The position numbers and the translations under genes were made by a program. Positions 1 to 7,808 of a stretch of 20,043 nt of DNA are shown piece by piece; the first letter of the stretch is position 1, and each line of letters starts with the position of its first letter. Source of the DNA: Comamonas sp. (lineage in GTDB: Bacteria; Pseudomonadota; Gammaproteobacteria; Burkholderiales; Burkholderiaceae_C); assembly GCA_019236485.1 (NCBI GenBank), contig JAFAIY010000426.1, positions 1 through 20,043 on the forward strand, in the 5' to 3' direction. The notes below the pieces were generated by a model. It made no database searches. It saw only the letters and a program-made list of their open reading frames with translations, and was not told where the DNA came from.

Positions 1-44
1 ACACCTCGGGTCTTTAACAAGCAGTTGTTGTGATTCAAAGAGGC

Positions 45-284
45 TCAGGTGATCTCAAAGATGTCGCTATCTGATGAGGCCGCGCTCTCGTGATAGATGT
101 CGTAGAGGTATTGGGGCAGTTCGTCATATGTGACTTCGGACGGAATAGCCAAGTCCACAGCGCCGCGCTTGCCATCTGCCCCTCCGGAATAGCAGCGCCA
201 TTCAGCATTGATGCGCTCGATGACCAGGATATCGCCAAACACATTGAACCGGTACTTTTCCAGGCTTGCTCCACTACTGAGCAT
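45..284 (-). CDS. small hypothetical protein (DUF7661-like)
   Basis: A 79-residue soluble, acidic protein with no signal peptide and no membrane segment. The core, from the KYRFNVFG segment at about residues 10-17 to the LPQYLYDIYHESA segment at about 56-68, resembles a family of short uncharacterised bacterial proteins that I remember as DUF7661. That match is from memory. Other frames over the same bases are open, but only this one gives a protein-like composition. The start is uncertain: the ATG at 284 has only a weak AGGA upstream, and the family core begins near residue 9. It lies beyond the probable end of the aryl polyene operon, separated from it by about 260 nt, and is probably unrelated to it. 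No function is proposed. Confidence 0.55.
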   Translation of the reverse strand: MLSSGASLEKYRFNVFGDILVIERINAEWRCYSGGADGKRGAVDLAIPSEVTYDELPQYLYDIYHESAASSDSDIFEIT

Positions 285-547
285 TGCATCCTAGCTGCCT
301 CTGCGCCTCCCTCAATCACATCAGCCCATTCGGATAAACAGTCGAAAGACCTGCTCCGGTGATCTGTCGGCAAAAGAAAAAGACAGGCGCACGACCAAAT
401 AGGGTTGTCCCCCGCGCCATGACCCAGCTGGGCTAGATCAGAAAAGCACCATTCGCCCGCCCGAGCGGAAATCAGGAAGCTGGTACCAGTTCAACCGACA
501 TATGCCAGCCGCCGCGCACGGCTGAAAGCGGCTTGCTTGGGCTGCCT
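285..547. other. intergenic region downstream of the pigment operon
   Basis: I see no convincing gene here. It holds a candidate terminator (371-418), a perfect 10-bp palindrome CTGGTACCAG at 480-489, and a small inverted repeat CAGCCG/CGGCTG with a 7-nt loop at 506-524, about 25 nt past the stop codon of the phosphopantetheinyl transferase gene. No tRNA-like sequence was recognised. Confidence 0.5.
371..418 (-). terminator. candidate rho-independent terminator of the operon
   Basis: Read on the minus strand, GGCGC (418-414) pairs with GCGCC (390-386). A partly paired interior (ACC/GGT) separates the arms, and a T-rich run with short interruptions follows (385-371). The stem is short and has a bulge and an A-C mismatch, so this is only a candidate. 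It lies 130-180 nt after the last gene of the operon. Confidence 0.3.
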
Positions 548-1324
548 CTATGCGACATACAAACGCCACTCCGCATCCCCGAGCCATTTCAGCTCAGGAG
601 CAACCATGGCCTGCCTAGGCATGAGCTCTGGCAAAGGCTCCAATGCACACAGAGCCAGGCATAGATACTCTCCCGTTCCCGTATACGCCTGCCACAGGCG
701 TGCATGGGCAATACCCACATCACATACGGCATGGGGTTTGGTGCGTAAGGTACCGCAGTGCCATGTCACTTGGCGAATTTTTTCAAAATCCACCCCGGTG
801 CCCAGACACTTGAAATAGGCCTCCTTCAAACACCACAACTGCAAGAAGCACTGCTGTTGAATATCAGCAGGTTGCGCCAGCAACCACTCTTGCTCGGCAG
901 GTGCACAGACCAGAGCAGCCAGTGCCGGTATATCACGCTGACGCGTGCATGCTTGTATCTCAAGATCGACCCCAACGAGTACCGGCGCCTTGGCACATGC
1001 GAGCCATGTCCCACTGTGGGATAGCGACAGTTGTGGCAGCAAGGCCGCACGCGCCTCCTCCGCCACACTACATCGTTCAACCCAGGGGGCACGCTCGGCC
1101 GCACTCCCCAAACTCCACTCTGAAACTGTCGCCTCTTCTTGTGCCAGCAGCAGGCGCAATGCATAACGGCAGCTCACAAACAAAGACTGGCGGGCGGGTG
1201 TACACAGTCCCGCCAGTCTCCGCCGCTCCGAATCGCTCAGCCATCTCGGAAAGGATTCTTGCGCTTGCGCGGCAATAGACTCCTGCGTGGTCAACAACAG
1301 ACCCCAGGGAACTCTCACACTCAC
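548..1324 (-). CDS. Sfp-type 4'-phosphopantetheinyl transferase
   Basis: This 258-residue enzyme transfers the phosphopantetheine arm of CoA to the conserved serine of carrier proteins. The signature residues are visible: GVDLE with Asp120 and Glu122 (Mg/CoA binding), then a W..KEAYFK motif with Trp164, Lys167 and Glu168. The length fits the Sfp/AcpS superfamily two-subdomain type. The chosen start is a GTG at 1324, which overlaps the stop of the preceding gene in a GTGA junction; a second GTG two codons in is also possible. It is the last gene of the operon. From context its substrates are the two cluster ACPs (ApeE and ApeF), which would make the pathway independent of the host AcpS. Family assignment is firm; substrate is inference. 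Confidence 0.9.
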   Translation of the reverse strand: MSVRVPWGLLLTTQESIAAQAQESFPRWLSDSERRRLAGLCTPARQSLFVSCRYALRLLLAQEEATVSEWSLGSAAERAPWVERCSVAEEARAALLPQLSLSHSGTWLACAKAPVLVGVDLEIQACTRQRDIPALAALVCAPAEQEWLLAQPADIQQQCFLQLWCLKEAYFKCLGTGVDFEKIRQVTWHCGTLRTKPHAVCDVGIAHARLWQAYTGTGEYLCLALCALEPLPELMPRQAMVAPELKWLGDAEWRLYVA

Positions 1325-1755
1325 TCGGCTACGCGGGCGTAGGTTCCTTTGAGTGCCACGCCCGCCATGATGTTGCCGGCGTGGCATTCAAAGTTCACCG
1401 GATCCTTGTGCGGATTTTTCTTGTAGAAGCTGTGCAGGTCCACCACAGCGTTGGCACCTCTTTGCTTGGCAGAGGCTTCAAACGCAATCAAGGCCGACAG
1501 CGCAACCCAGTTGCAAGCCGTGGCGTCATCCTTGCCGACACCATTGGTTTTCTTGTTCGCGACATCATCCCCCAGCATGGCGCTGGCCTTGGGCGTTGCC
1601 GCACCAGACAGATAAAACTTCACGCTGCCGTCAAGCTTGCCCTGGTCCAGGCCCATCTGCACCACATCGGCCAGCGGCAACATCACCACGTCATCGCGCG
1701 CCTGTGCCATGCTGGCAGCGGCCAGCGCCAGCACGCACATTGCTATTTTCTTCAT
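1321..1755 (-). CDS. exported protein of unknown function, APE-cluster associated (often misnamed 'excinuclease ATPase subunit')
   Basis: A 144-residue protein with a clear Sec signal peptide (MKKIAMCVLALAAASMAQA, cleavage probably before RDD) and a mature domain of about 125 residues. Near residues 85-110 there is a helix rich in Ala followed by RGANAVVDLHSFYKK, a pattern reminiscent of the YbjQ-type fold. Two cysteines in the mature part (in ACNWVALS and FECHAG) could form a disulfide. Homologues in aryl polyene clusters are, as I recall, annotated as excinuclease subunits, but nothing here resembles UvrA: there is no P-loop and the protein is secreted. The start at 1755 is supported by AGGAG five bases upstream. 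It sits 65 nt after the previous gene and overlaps the phosphopantetheinyl transferase gene by 4 nt. A periplasmic accessory role is inference. Confidence 0.8.
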   Translation of the reverse strand: MKKIAMCVLALAAASMAQARDDVVMLPLADVVQMGLDQGKLDGSVKFYLSGAATPKASAMLGDDVANKKTNGVGKDDATACNWVALSALIAFEASAKQRGANAVVDLHSFYKKNPHKDPVNFECHAGNIMAGVALKGTYARVAE

Positions 1756-1820
1756 AGTTTCTCCTTCTCTTTTGTCCGAGAGCAAGTAGTCAAACAACGG
1801 AAAAACGCAGTTTGTGCCGC

Positions 1821-2216
1821 TTATGCGGTACCGATTTGCTTTACCAGATTGCGAATCCAACGGTTGTAGTTCGGGTGAATCCTACGCACGCCATTGGCAT
1901 CTTCATAGTCGAGGTTCACGCTGTTCAGATAAGCGATTTGGTAGCCGGCCTCGTCGTATTGCACAGCGATCGTGACCTGATGCTTGCCTTGCTTGTTGTA
2001 GTAAAGCTCCAGGCGGCCCGGTTCTTCCTTTGCTACCGCCCAGCCCAGCGACTGGCTGGCCGCCACGATGCGATCACGCAGTTGCTGCTGCGTGGATGCC
2101 ACGCCCGTGGCCCACATGATCTGCGGCGGCTCATAGATTTCCGTATTGCGCGCCATGGCACTGCCCATAACCAGGGCCATGGCGACTCCCACGGCGACTT
2201 TGCGTACTGCTTGCAT
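1821..2216 (-). CDS. small exported protein of unknown function
   Basis: A 131-residue protein starting with an N-terminal signal peptide (roughly residues 1-22, basic start, hydrophobic core, AMA cleavage site). The mature part of about 109 residues is mixed alpha/beta, with a strand-rich middle (RLELYYNKQGKHQVTIAVQY) and a C-terminal amphipathic segment containing NYNRWIRNLVKQI. There is no lipobox Cys, so it is probably soluble in the periplasm. The start at 2216 has a good GAGAGGA Shine-Dalgarno. It follows the apeR stop by 17 nt. I do not recognise a characterised family. Position suggests a role in handling or delivering the pigment at the cell envelope, but nothing in the sequence proves that. 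Confidence 0.8.
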   Translation of the reverse strand: MQAVRKVAVGVAMALVMGSAMARNTEIYEPPQIMWATGVASTQQQLRDRIVAASQSLGWAVAKEEPGRLELYYNKQGKHQVTIAVQYDEAGYQIAYLNSVNLDYEDANGVRRIHPNYNRWIRNLVKQIGTA

Positions 2217-2233
2217 ACTTCCTCTCTTGGTGG

Positions 2234-3478
2234 TTAATCGTTCCAGCGTCGGAAAATCAATGAGGTATTGATTCCGCCAAACGCAAAGTTATTGCTCATG
2301 ATCACATCAGTCTGCAGCGCACGCGGGCCGTCCATGATGTAGTCCAGTGCGGCACAGCGCGGATCGGGCTGGGTCAAATTGGCATTGGCGGCAAACCAGC
2401 CCTCACGCATCATCTCAATGGACATCCAGGCTTCCAGCGCTCCACAAGCGCCCAATGTATGGCCCATATAGCCTTTGAGAGTGCTGATGGGCACCTGCTG
2501 GCCAAACAGCTGGTGCGTGGCCTGCGACTCTGCGATATCGCCCTGGTCCGTGGCCGTGCCATGGGCGTTGATATAGCCCACGGCCTCGGGCGCCAGGCCG
2601 GCATCGTCCAGCGCCATGCGCATGGCCTGGGCCATGGTGGCGGGGTTGGGGTGGGTCACATGTGTGCCATCGGAATTGCTGGCAAAGCCGATCAGCTCGG
2701 CGTGGATGCGTGCCCCACGGGCGCGGGCATGCTCCAACTCTTCCAGCACAAAGGTACAGGCGCCCTCGCCCAGCACCAGGCCGTCGCGCCGCGCATCAAA
2801 GGGGCGCGGCGTCAGTTCGGGTGTCTCGTTTTTCACGCTGGTGGCAAACAAGGTGTCGAACACCGCGGCCTGCGTGGCATCCAGTTCCTCGGCGCCACCC
2901 GCCAGCATGGCCAGTTGCTTGCCGCTCTGTATGGCCTCGAAGGCATAGCCCAGCCCCTGGCTGCCCGAGGTGCAGGCGCTGGAGGTGGTGATGATGCGCC
3001 CCGTCGTGCCGAAGAACACGCCGATATTCACCGCCGCCGTGTGCGACATCATCTTGATATAGGTGTTGGCGTTGATGCCCTCGGTGCTTTTCTCGGCCAT
3101 CATGCGGCCGAAGTCGCCGATGGCGGCCGGCGTGCCGGCGGACGAACCATAGGCAACCCCCATCTGCCCACTTTTCACGAAGGGATCGCCCAGTAGGCCG
3201 GCATCTTCCAACGCCAGCTCGCTGGCACGGGTGGCCATCAGCGCCACCCGACCCATGCTGCGCATGGTCTTGCGGTTGTAATGCGCCGGCAACTCGAAGG
3301 GGGGCACCGTGCTGCCCAGCTGGGTGCTCAGGCCTTCGTAGTCCTGCCACTCTTCCATCACGCGGATGGCCGTGTGCCCCGCGCGCAATCGCTCACGCAC
3401 TGTTGCCCAGTCATGGCCTAGTGGACTCAAGGCCCCCATGCCCGTGACCACCACGCGCCGCTTGTTTGCTGCACTCAT
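2234..3478 (-). CDS. apeR: beta-ketoacyl-ACP synthase (FabF-like), ApeR-type
   Basis: A 414-residue full-length ketosynthase that performs decarboxylative Claisen condensation of ACP-bound acyl and malonyl groups. The thiolase-fold catalytic residues are all present: Cys169 in SACTSG, His306 in NAHGTATD, Lys335 and His340 in KGYMGHT. The C-terminal FAFGGINTSLIF element is also intact. The length and opening (RRVVVTGMGALSPLG) are those of FabB/FabF enzymes. It starts in an ATGA overlap with the ketoreductase stop. In the reconstituted aryl polyene pathway two ketosynthases act; this second one occupies the ApeR position. Whether it performs the first condensation on the aryl starter or later ones cannot be told from sequence. 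Confidence 0.93.
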   Translation of the reverse strand: MSAANKRRVVVTGMGALSPLGHDWATVRERLRAGHTAIRVMEEWQDYEGLSTQLGSTVPPFELPAHYNRKTMRSMGRVALMATRASELALEDAGLLGDPFVKSGQMGVAYGSSAGTPAAIGDFGRMMAEKSTEGINANTYIKMMSHTAAVNIGVFFGTTGRIITTSSACTSGSQGLGYAFEAIQSGKQLAMLAGGAEELDATQAAVFDTLFATSVKNETPELTPRPFDARRDGLVLGEGACTFVLEELEHARARGARIHAELIGFASNSDGTHVTHPNPATMAQAMRMALDDAGLAPEAVGYINAHGTATDQGDIAESQATHQLFGQQVPISTLKGYMGHTLGACGALEAWMSIEMMREGWFAANANLTQPDPRCAALDYIMDGPRALQTDVIMSNNFAFGGINTSLIFRRWND

Positions 3479-4227
3479 CCGAGCATGCCTCCGTTGACAG
3501 AGATGACCTGACGCGTGATGTAGGAGGCTTCTTTCCCCATCAAAAACGCCACCACGCCTGCGACTTCATCCACCGTTCCCATGCGGCGCATGGGAATCAG
3601 CGCCAACGCATGCTCCAGCACCTCTTCGCTGACCATTTCGGTATCGATCAGCCCCGGCGCCACGCAGTTGACGGTGATGTCTCGCTTGGCCAGCTCGATG
3701 GCCAGCGATTTGGTGGCCGCCACCACACCGGCCTTGGCCGCGCTGTAATTGGCTTGCCCCCGGTTGCCCATCAGCGCCGACACCGAGGCCAGCGTGACGA
3801 TGCGCCCCGGCTGACGCCGACGCACCATGGGCATGACGATGGGATGCAGCACGTTGTAGAAGGCATCCAGATTGGTGTGCACCACGGCATCCCATTCCTC
3901 GCCCGTCATCGCGGGAAAGGCGTTGTCCCGGGCAATACCCGCATTGCACACCACGCCGTAATAAGCACCGTGCTCGGCCATATCGGCCTCCAGCGCCTGG
4001 GCGCAGGCAGCGCGGTCCGCCACATCGAACTGCAGTACGCGGGCCTGGCGGCCCAGCGCGCGTATGGCCTCTGCCGTTTGCTGGGCTGGCGCACCAGCGC
4101 TGCGGCCATGCACCACGATGTCAAAACCGTCGCGCGCCAAGCGCAGGGCAATGGCGCGGCCAATGCCCCGGCTGGAGCCCGTCACCAGCACGGCGGCTGT
4201 TTGGGGGGCCTTATTCATATCGCTCAC
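3475..4227 (-). CDS. apeQ: 3-oxoacyl-ACP reductase (FabG-like SDR), ApeQ-type
   Basis: A 250-residue short-chain dehydrogenase that reduces the beta-keto group after each condensation, using NADPH. It shows the cofactor motif TGSSRGIG (residues 16-23), the NAG motif near 95-97, and the catalytic set Ser148, Tyr161, Lys165 in the order S-x12-YSAAK. The C-terminal SVNGGMLG ending is typical of FabG. The start may be the GTG at 4227, which overlaps the previous stop as GTGA, or the ATG at 4218; the coupling favours the first, though its Shine-Dalgarno is unusually close. It sits between the two ketosynthases with the dehydratase, the expected grouping for aryl polyene chain building. Confidence 0.94.
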   Translation of the reverse strand: MSDMNKAPQTAAVLVTGSSRGIGRAIALRLARDGFDIVVHGRSAGAPAQQTAEAIRALGRQARVLQFDVADRAACAQALEADMAEHGAYYGVVCNAGIARDNAFPAMTGEEWDAVVHTNLDAFYNVLHPIVMPMVRRRQPGRIVTLASVSALMGNRGQANYSAAKAGVVAATKSLAIELAKRDITVNCVAPGLIDTEMVSEEVLEHALALIPMRRMGTVDEVAGVVAFLMGKEASYITRQVISVNGGMLG

Positions 4228-4712
4228 TCACTCCCTGTTTTTTCTAGCGCGTGAATATATGCGCTTCCGTCCTCCGGCTCGTACACCGAAATACGCGCTT
4301 GTGCCAACACGCAATGCTGGCCATCCGGACCGTCCTGCACGATCTCGCAGGCAAACATGCCCAGGCCGTTGTCGCCCACCAGTTCGCTGCGCACCGCAAC
4401 GCGCAGCACGGCGCCCGGCGCGAAGCGGCTGCAATGGGCCTGGTATTTGCGCGTGCCCAGCAAAAAACCCAGTTTGACGGGCTGCTGCGCCTGCACGGCC
4501 TGCCAGCCGGCCCAGGCCGCCACGGTCTGGGCCATGTATTCCAGCCCCACCCAGGCGGGCATGCCGGCGTCCTGCAGAAACAGGCCGTCGCGTGGCACTG
4601 TCACCTGGGCCTGGGCGCTTTCGCTGTCGGCCTGCAACAGCCGGTCCAGCAGCAGCATCACGCCGCGGTGGGGTACATAGTTCTCAATCGGTAAAAACAC
4701 AGTCATATCCAT
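4224..4712 (-). CDS. apeP: hotdog 3-hydroxyacyl-ACP dehydratase subunit, ApeP-type
   Basis: A 162-residue FabZ/FabA-related hotdog protein, expected to dehydrate 3-hydroxyacyl-ACP as one half of the ApeI:ApeP heterodimer known from reconstituted aryl polyene synthesis. The N-terminal VPHRGVMLLLDRLL (about residues 13-26) matches the opening helix of FabZ. The central helix VGLEYMAQ supplies the acidic catalytic residue, Glu58. Counting back the FabZ distance from this Glu gives a Leu where FabZ has its catalytic His (GHFP), so the His half of the site is missing here. The partner domain at the end of the AMP-ligase has the His but not the Glu. The start at 4712 is 6 nt after the apeO stop with GAGG upstream; a second ATG two codons in is possible. 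Confidence 0.9.
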   Translation of the reverse strand: MDMTVFLPIENYVPHRGVMLLLDRLLQADSESAQAQVTVPRDGLFLQDAGMPAWVGLEYMAQTVAAWAGWQAVQAQQPVKLGFLLGTRKYQAHCSRFAPGAVLRVAVRSELVGDNGLGMFACEIVQDGPDGQHCVLAQARISVYEPEDGSAYIHALEKTGSE

Positions 4713-4718
4713 CCCGCC

Positions 4719-5912
4719 TCAAGCCGAAGCCAACAACAGCGCACAGTTGCTGCCGCCAAAGGCAAAGGAGTTGCTCAACACGGCACGCAGCGGCCTTCCC
4801 AGCGCCATACCCGGCTGCACCAGGCGCAACGCGGGCAACAGCGGGTCGGCCACGCCATCCCACCAATGCACGGGCAGCAGGCCTTGGGGGTTGTCCTGCA
4901 GCAGCCGCCAGGCCATGGCGGCTTCCAGCGCCCCGGCCGCGGCCAGCGTGTGGCCGGTCAAAGGTTTGGTAGAGCTCACGGCTGTTTCGCGGCCCAGCAC
5001 CTGAGCTACCGCCAGGCTTTCCATAGCGTCGTTATGCTGCGTGGCCGTGCCATGCAGATTGACATAGTCCACCTGATGGGCTTGCATTCCGGCACGCAGC
5101 AGCGCCTGCTGCATGGCCATGGCCGCGCCCTGCCCCATGGGGTCCGGGGCAGACATATGGTGTGCATCCTGGGTTTCACCCCAGCCTGCCAGGCGCACGG
5201 CAGCCGCCTCGCGTGTGAGCACAAAAAAGGCCGCGCCCTCGCCCAGGTTGATGCCCCGGCGCTGGGCAGACAGCGGATTGCAACGGGCATCGGACACCGC
5301 TTCCAGCGCGCTGAATCCTGCCACCGTGAAGGCGCACAGCGCGTCCACCCCCCCTGCCACCACGGCATCCACCATCCCGGCACGCAGCCAGCGCGCGGCC
5401 GAAGCCAGTGCCTTGGCGCCAGACGAGCAGGCCGTGGAAATCGTGTGTGCAGGCCCTTGCAAGCCCAGCTGCTGAGCAAGGAAAGCCGCCACATTGCCCA
5501 TTTCCTGCACGGCGTAATCAAAGCCCTGGGGAAAGTTTTGCGACCTATGCCATTGCGAGGCAGCCCGCTCGCCTTCTTGCACGCCGGCCGTGCTGGTGCC
5601 CACCACCACGGCCACGCGGTGTGCCCCCCAGTGGCCCACGGCCTGGTCTATATCGGTTCGCAGTTTCTGCACCACATGCCAGGCCAGGGCGTTGTTGCGC
5701 GAGCGCTGCTGCAGCGGGACGAAGTCCAGCGTCGGCAAGACAATATGGGCGGGCAAACAGCCCAGCGGCAGCGGGCGGCCTGGCGAATAGCGCTCGGTGA
5801 TCTGCAGGCTCTCTGGCAGTTGTTGCGCCCACAGGCCCGCGCGCAGGCTGGCGGCATCGTCGCCCAGTGCGCTGCAGGCGGCCATAGCCGGAACAAACAC
5901 GGCGCAGCTCAT
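4719..5912 (-). CDS. apeO: beta-ketoacyl-ACP synthase, ApeO-type elongating ketosynthase
   Basis: A 397-residue ketosynthase with all catalytic residues: Cys162 in TACSSG, His287 in LHGTAT, Lys316 and His321 in TKPLTGHT. The ending SNSFAFGGSNCALLL is normal. In the characterised pathway ApeO forms a stable heterodimer with the chain-length factor ApeC and carries out polyene elongation; an ApeC homologue is the first gene of this operon. It is more divergent from FabF than the second ketosynthase, for example in a shortened region around residues 20-60. The start at 5912 forms an ATGA overlap with the lipoprotein gene. Assignment as ApeO rather than ApeR rests on gene order and on grouping with the dehydratase next to it. 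Confidence 0.9.
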   Translation of the reverse strand: MSCAVFVPAMAACSALGDDAASLRAGLWAQQLPESLQITERYSPGRPLPLGCLPAHIVLPTLDFVPLQQRSRNNALAWHVVQKLRTDIDQAVGHWGAHRVAVVVGTSTAGVQEGERAASQWHRSQNFPQGFDYAVQEMGNVAAFLAQQLGLQGPAHTISTACSSGAKALASAARWLRAGMVDAVVAGGVDALCAFTVAGFSALEAVSDARCNPLSAQRRGINLGEGAAFFVLTREAAAVRLAGWGETQDAHHMSAPDPMGQGAAMAMQQALLRAGMQAHQVDYVNLHGTATQHNDAMESLAVAQVLGRETAVSSTKPLTGHTLAAAGALEAAMAWRLLQDNPQGLLPVHWWDGVADPLLPALRLVQPGMALGRPLRAVLSNSFAFGGSNCALLLASA

Positions 5913-6511
5913 GGCGCCTCCTGCGCGGCAATGCAAGGCCGCATGCCGCCGGGCGAGGCCACATGCAGCTGCCAGTCCACGGAGGCATAGCGAATATCAA
6001 ACGCCTGCGTGCCTGCAGCCTGTACCGTGACCCGCTCCTGCCCCTGAAAGATCAGACGCCGCTGCTGTGCCTGCTCCTGCAATGCCCAGTCCTCAGGCAG
6101 GGCTTGGGCCACGGCAGACGCCGGCCACAGCGCCAACTGCATATCGCTGAGCACCTGGGCCGGTGGCAGCTGTGCCGGCCACCAGGCCGACAGCTGCGTC
6201 TGCAGTTGCTGGCCGTCCCAAACCAGCGTGCCCATGTGCTGGCCCAGATGGAACAGCGCCAAGCGCACGCTGTGCACATCCACCTCTAGCAGGGCATCCA
6301 GGGCCTGGGTGGGCTGGCCCGGTGCATGCACCGTCAGCTGCTGTTGCACGGCAACGCTGCAACCCAGCGCTTGCGGTGCCAGCGCCAAAGTCAGCCGCAA
6401 CGGCGCCGGGTTATGGACCACCTGGGGCACGGCTGGGCCGTTGGCACAGCCCACCACAAAAATGGCGGCCAGGGCGCACGCGGCTTGCCAAGCCATGGAC
6501 GCTGGCTTCAT
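5909..6511 (-). CDS. DUF3261-type outer-membrane lipoprotein
   Basis: A 200-residue predicted lipoprotein. The signal peptide ends in FVVGC, a lipobox-like sequence with the acylated Cys at residue 22, followed by ANGPA; the residue after Cys is Ala, so retention by an Asp+2 signal is not expected and the outer membrane is likely. The mature domain resembles the DUF3261 family that accompanies aryl polyene clusters, from memory. It overlaps the flavoprotein stop and the apeO start, each by an ATGA junction. Together with the LolA-like protein and MMPL exporter it looks like a third component of pigment-lipid transport. That role is inference from context and localisation; no catalytic motif is visible. 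Confidence 0.82.
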   Translation of the reverse strand: MKPASMAWQAACALAAIFVVGCANGPAVPQVVHNPAPLRLTLALAPQALGCSVAVQQQLTVHAPGQPTQALDALLEVDVHSVRLALFHLGQHMGTLVWDGQQLQTQLSAWWPAQLPPAQVLSDMQLALWPASAVAQALPEDWALQEQAQQRRLIFQGQERVTVQAAGTQAFDIRYASVDWQLHVASPGGMRPCIAAQEAP

Positions 6512-7764
6512 GCAGGCTCTGCCTGGACCTGTGCCGGCTGGCACAGCTCACGCAGCACACGCAGGCGACGCTGGGGCTCGGCCACATAGGGATTGTTCGC
6601 ATCCCAGGCATAGCCCGCCAAGATGGACGCAATCATGCGACGAATTTCCGGTGCGTGCGACTCATGGAAGATCACGTCCTGGAAGCCGCCGTCGTACCAG
6701 CCCTGCACAAAAGCACGGAAGGTGTTGACCCCGGCCTGCAGCGGCACGGCATAGTCGGCCTGCCAGTCCACGGCGTCGCCCTGCCACAGGCGGGCAATGC
6801 ATGCGGCCGCCAGGCTGGCGGACTTGAAGGCAATGGTCACGCCGCTGGAGAACACGGGGTCCAGAAACTCGCCGGCATTGCCCAACAGGGCATAGCCATT
6901 GCCCCATAGCGAAGTCACGTTGGCCGAATATCCGGTGATGGAGCGGCCAGGGGTATCCCACTGGGCATGGCGCAGCACCTGTGCCAAGCTGGGCGTTTCG
7001 GCAATGATGGCGCGCAGACGCTCCACTTCCGTACCCTGGTAGCGCGCGAGAAACTCCGGCGTGGCCACCACGCCTTGCGAGCAGCGGCCATTCGAAAACG
7101 GAATCGTCCAGAACCACACATCCTGGTGTTCGGGATGCACCGAGATCAGGATCTTGCTGCGGTCCATGTCTTGGGCCGCTATGCGGTCTTCGATATGGGT
7201 GAACAGCGCGCCACGCACCGGAAAGTCCGAGGGACGCTCCAGATCCAGCATGCGCGGCAGAATGCGGGCAAAGCCACTGGCATCCAGCAGAAAGCGGGTT
7301 TGCACCACATATTCCTCACCTTCGGGCGAGCGCACGGTCACACGGGGCTGATCTCCCGACACATCCACCGCCACCACGGTGTGGCGGTAGCGGATTCCCG
7401 TGCCTGCCTTCTCGGCCGCATCGGCCAGCACCTTGTCGAAATTGGCGCGCTGCACCTGGTAAGTGGTACCCCAGCCGGGCGAGAACTTGTCACGAAAATC
7501 AAAGGCCGTGCGCAGCTCCCCCTTGGCAAAGGCCGCGCCGTTCTTGTATTGGAAGCCGGCTTCCACCACATCCTGCAGCATGCCGGCCTGCTCTATGTAC
7601 TCCATGCTTTGCGGCAGCAGGCTTTCACCGATTGAAAACCGTGGAAAGCTTTCCTTTTCCACAATCAGTACCTGGCGCCCCTGTTTGCGCAGCAGGCCTG
7701 CTGCCACCGATCCCGAAGGGCCGGCGCCCATGATCAAAATTTCGGTCTGTTCTATGCGTTGCAT
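6508..7764 (-). CDS. FAD-dependent oxidoreductase related to flavin-dependent halogenases
   Basis: A 418-residue flavoprotein. The N-terminal FAD site GAGPSGS spans residues 13-19, followed by IVEKESFPRFSIGESLLP (about 34-51), the opening typical of flavin-dependent halogenase and geranylgeranyl-reductase relatives. A WFWTIP segment at 217-222 fits the WxWxIP signature of flavin-dependent halogenases. Lys74 in GFQYKNGAAF lies where those enzymes keep their conserved catalytic Lys. LGNAGEFLDPVFSSGV (294-309) is the second FAD contact. Brominated aryl polyenes (xanthomonadins) are known, so halogenation of the aryl head or chain is reasonable, but related flavoproteins without halogenase activity share these motifs. 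The start at 7764 has GGAG seven bases upstream. The gap to the exporter stop is 44 nt, the longest inside the operon core. Confidence 0.85.
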   Translation of the reverse strand: MQRIEQTEILIMGAGPSGSVAAGLLRKQGRQVLIVEKESFPRFSIGESLLPQSMEYIEQAGMLQDVVEAGFQYKNGAAFAKGELRTAFDFRDKFSPGWGTTYQVQRANFDKVLADAAEKAGTGIRYRHTVVAVDVSGDQPRVTVRSPEGEEYVVQTRFLLDASGFARILPRMLDLERPSDFPVRGALFTHIEDRIAAQDMDRSKILISVHPEHQDVWFWTIPFSNGRCSQGVVATPEFLARYQGTEVERLRAIIAETPSLAQVLRHAQWDTPGRSITGYSANVTSLWGNGYALLGNAGEFLDPVFSSGVTIAFKSASLAAACIARLWQGDAVDWQADYAVPLQAGVNTFRAFVQGWYDGGFQDVIFHESHAPEIRRMIASILAGYAWDANNPYVAEPQRRLRVLRELCQPAQVQAEPA

Positions 7765-7808
7765 TTCCTCACTCCTTTGTGGCTGGGGTTGTACCCGAAG
7801 GCCTGCCC

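Noticed and set aside
35..373. 112-residue minus-strand open frame overlapping the small left-hand gene
   Set aside because: Its translation is Ser/Thr/Arg-rich without family resemblance, while the 45-284 frame gives a coherent acidic protein.
1321..1755. Excinuclease ATPase subunit as a function for the 144-residue protein
   Set aside because: It has a signal peptide, no nucleotide-binding motif and is far too short; that name would be a propagated misannotation.
1756..1820. Internal terminator or promoter in the 65-nt gap
   Set aside because: Only a 4-bp stem with a short T run is present after the 131-residue gene, and a TTGACT-like box lacks a matching -10 element.
2459..3196. Long plus-strand open frames opposite apeR and other operon genes (also around 4866-5990, 8685-9791 and 13624-14556)
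   Set aside because: They lie opposite genes with clear catalytic motifs and have the His/Arg/Gly/Gln-rich composition typical of antisense frames in GC-rich DNA, with no ribosome-binding sites or family features.
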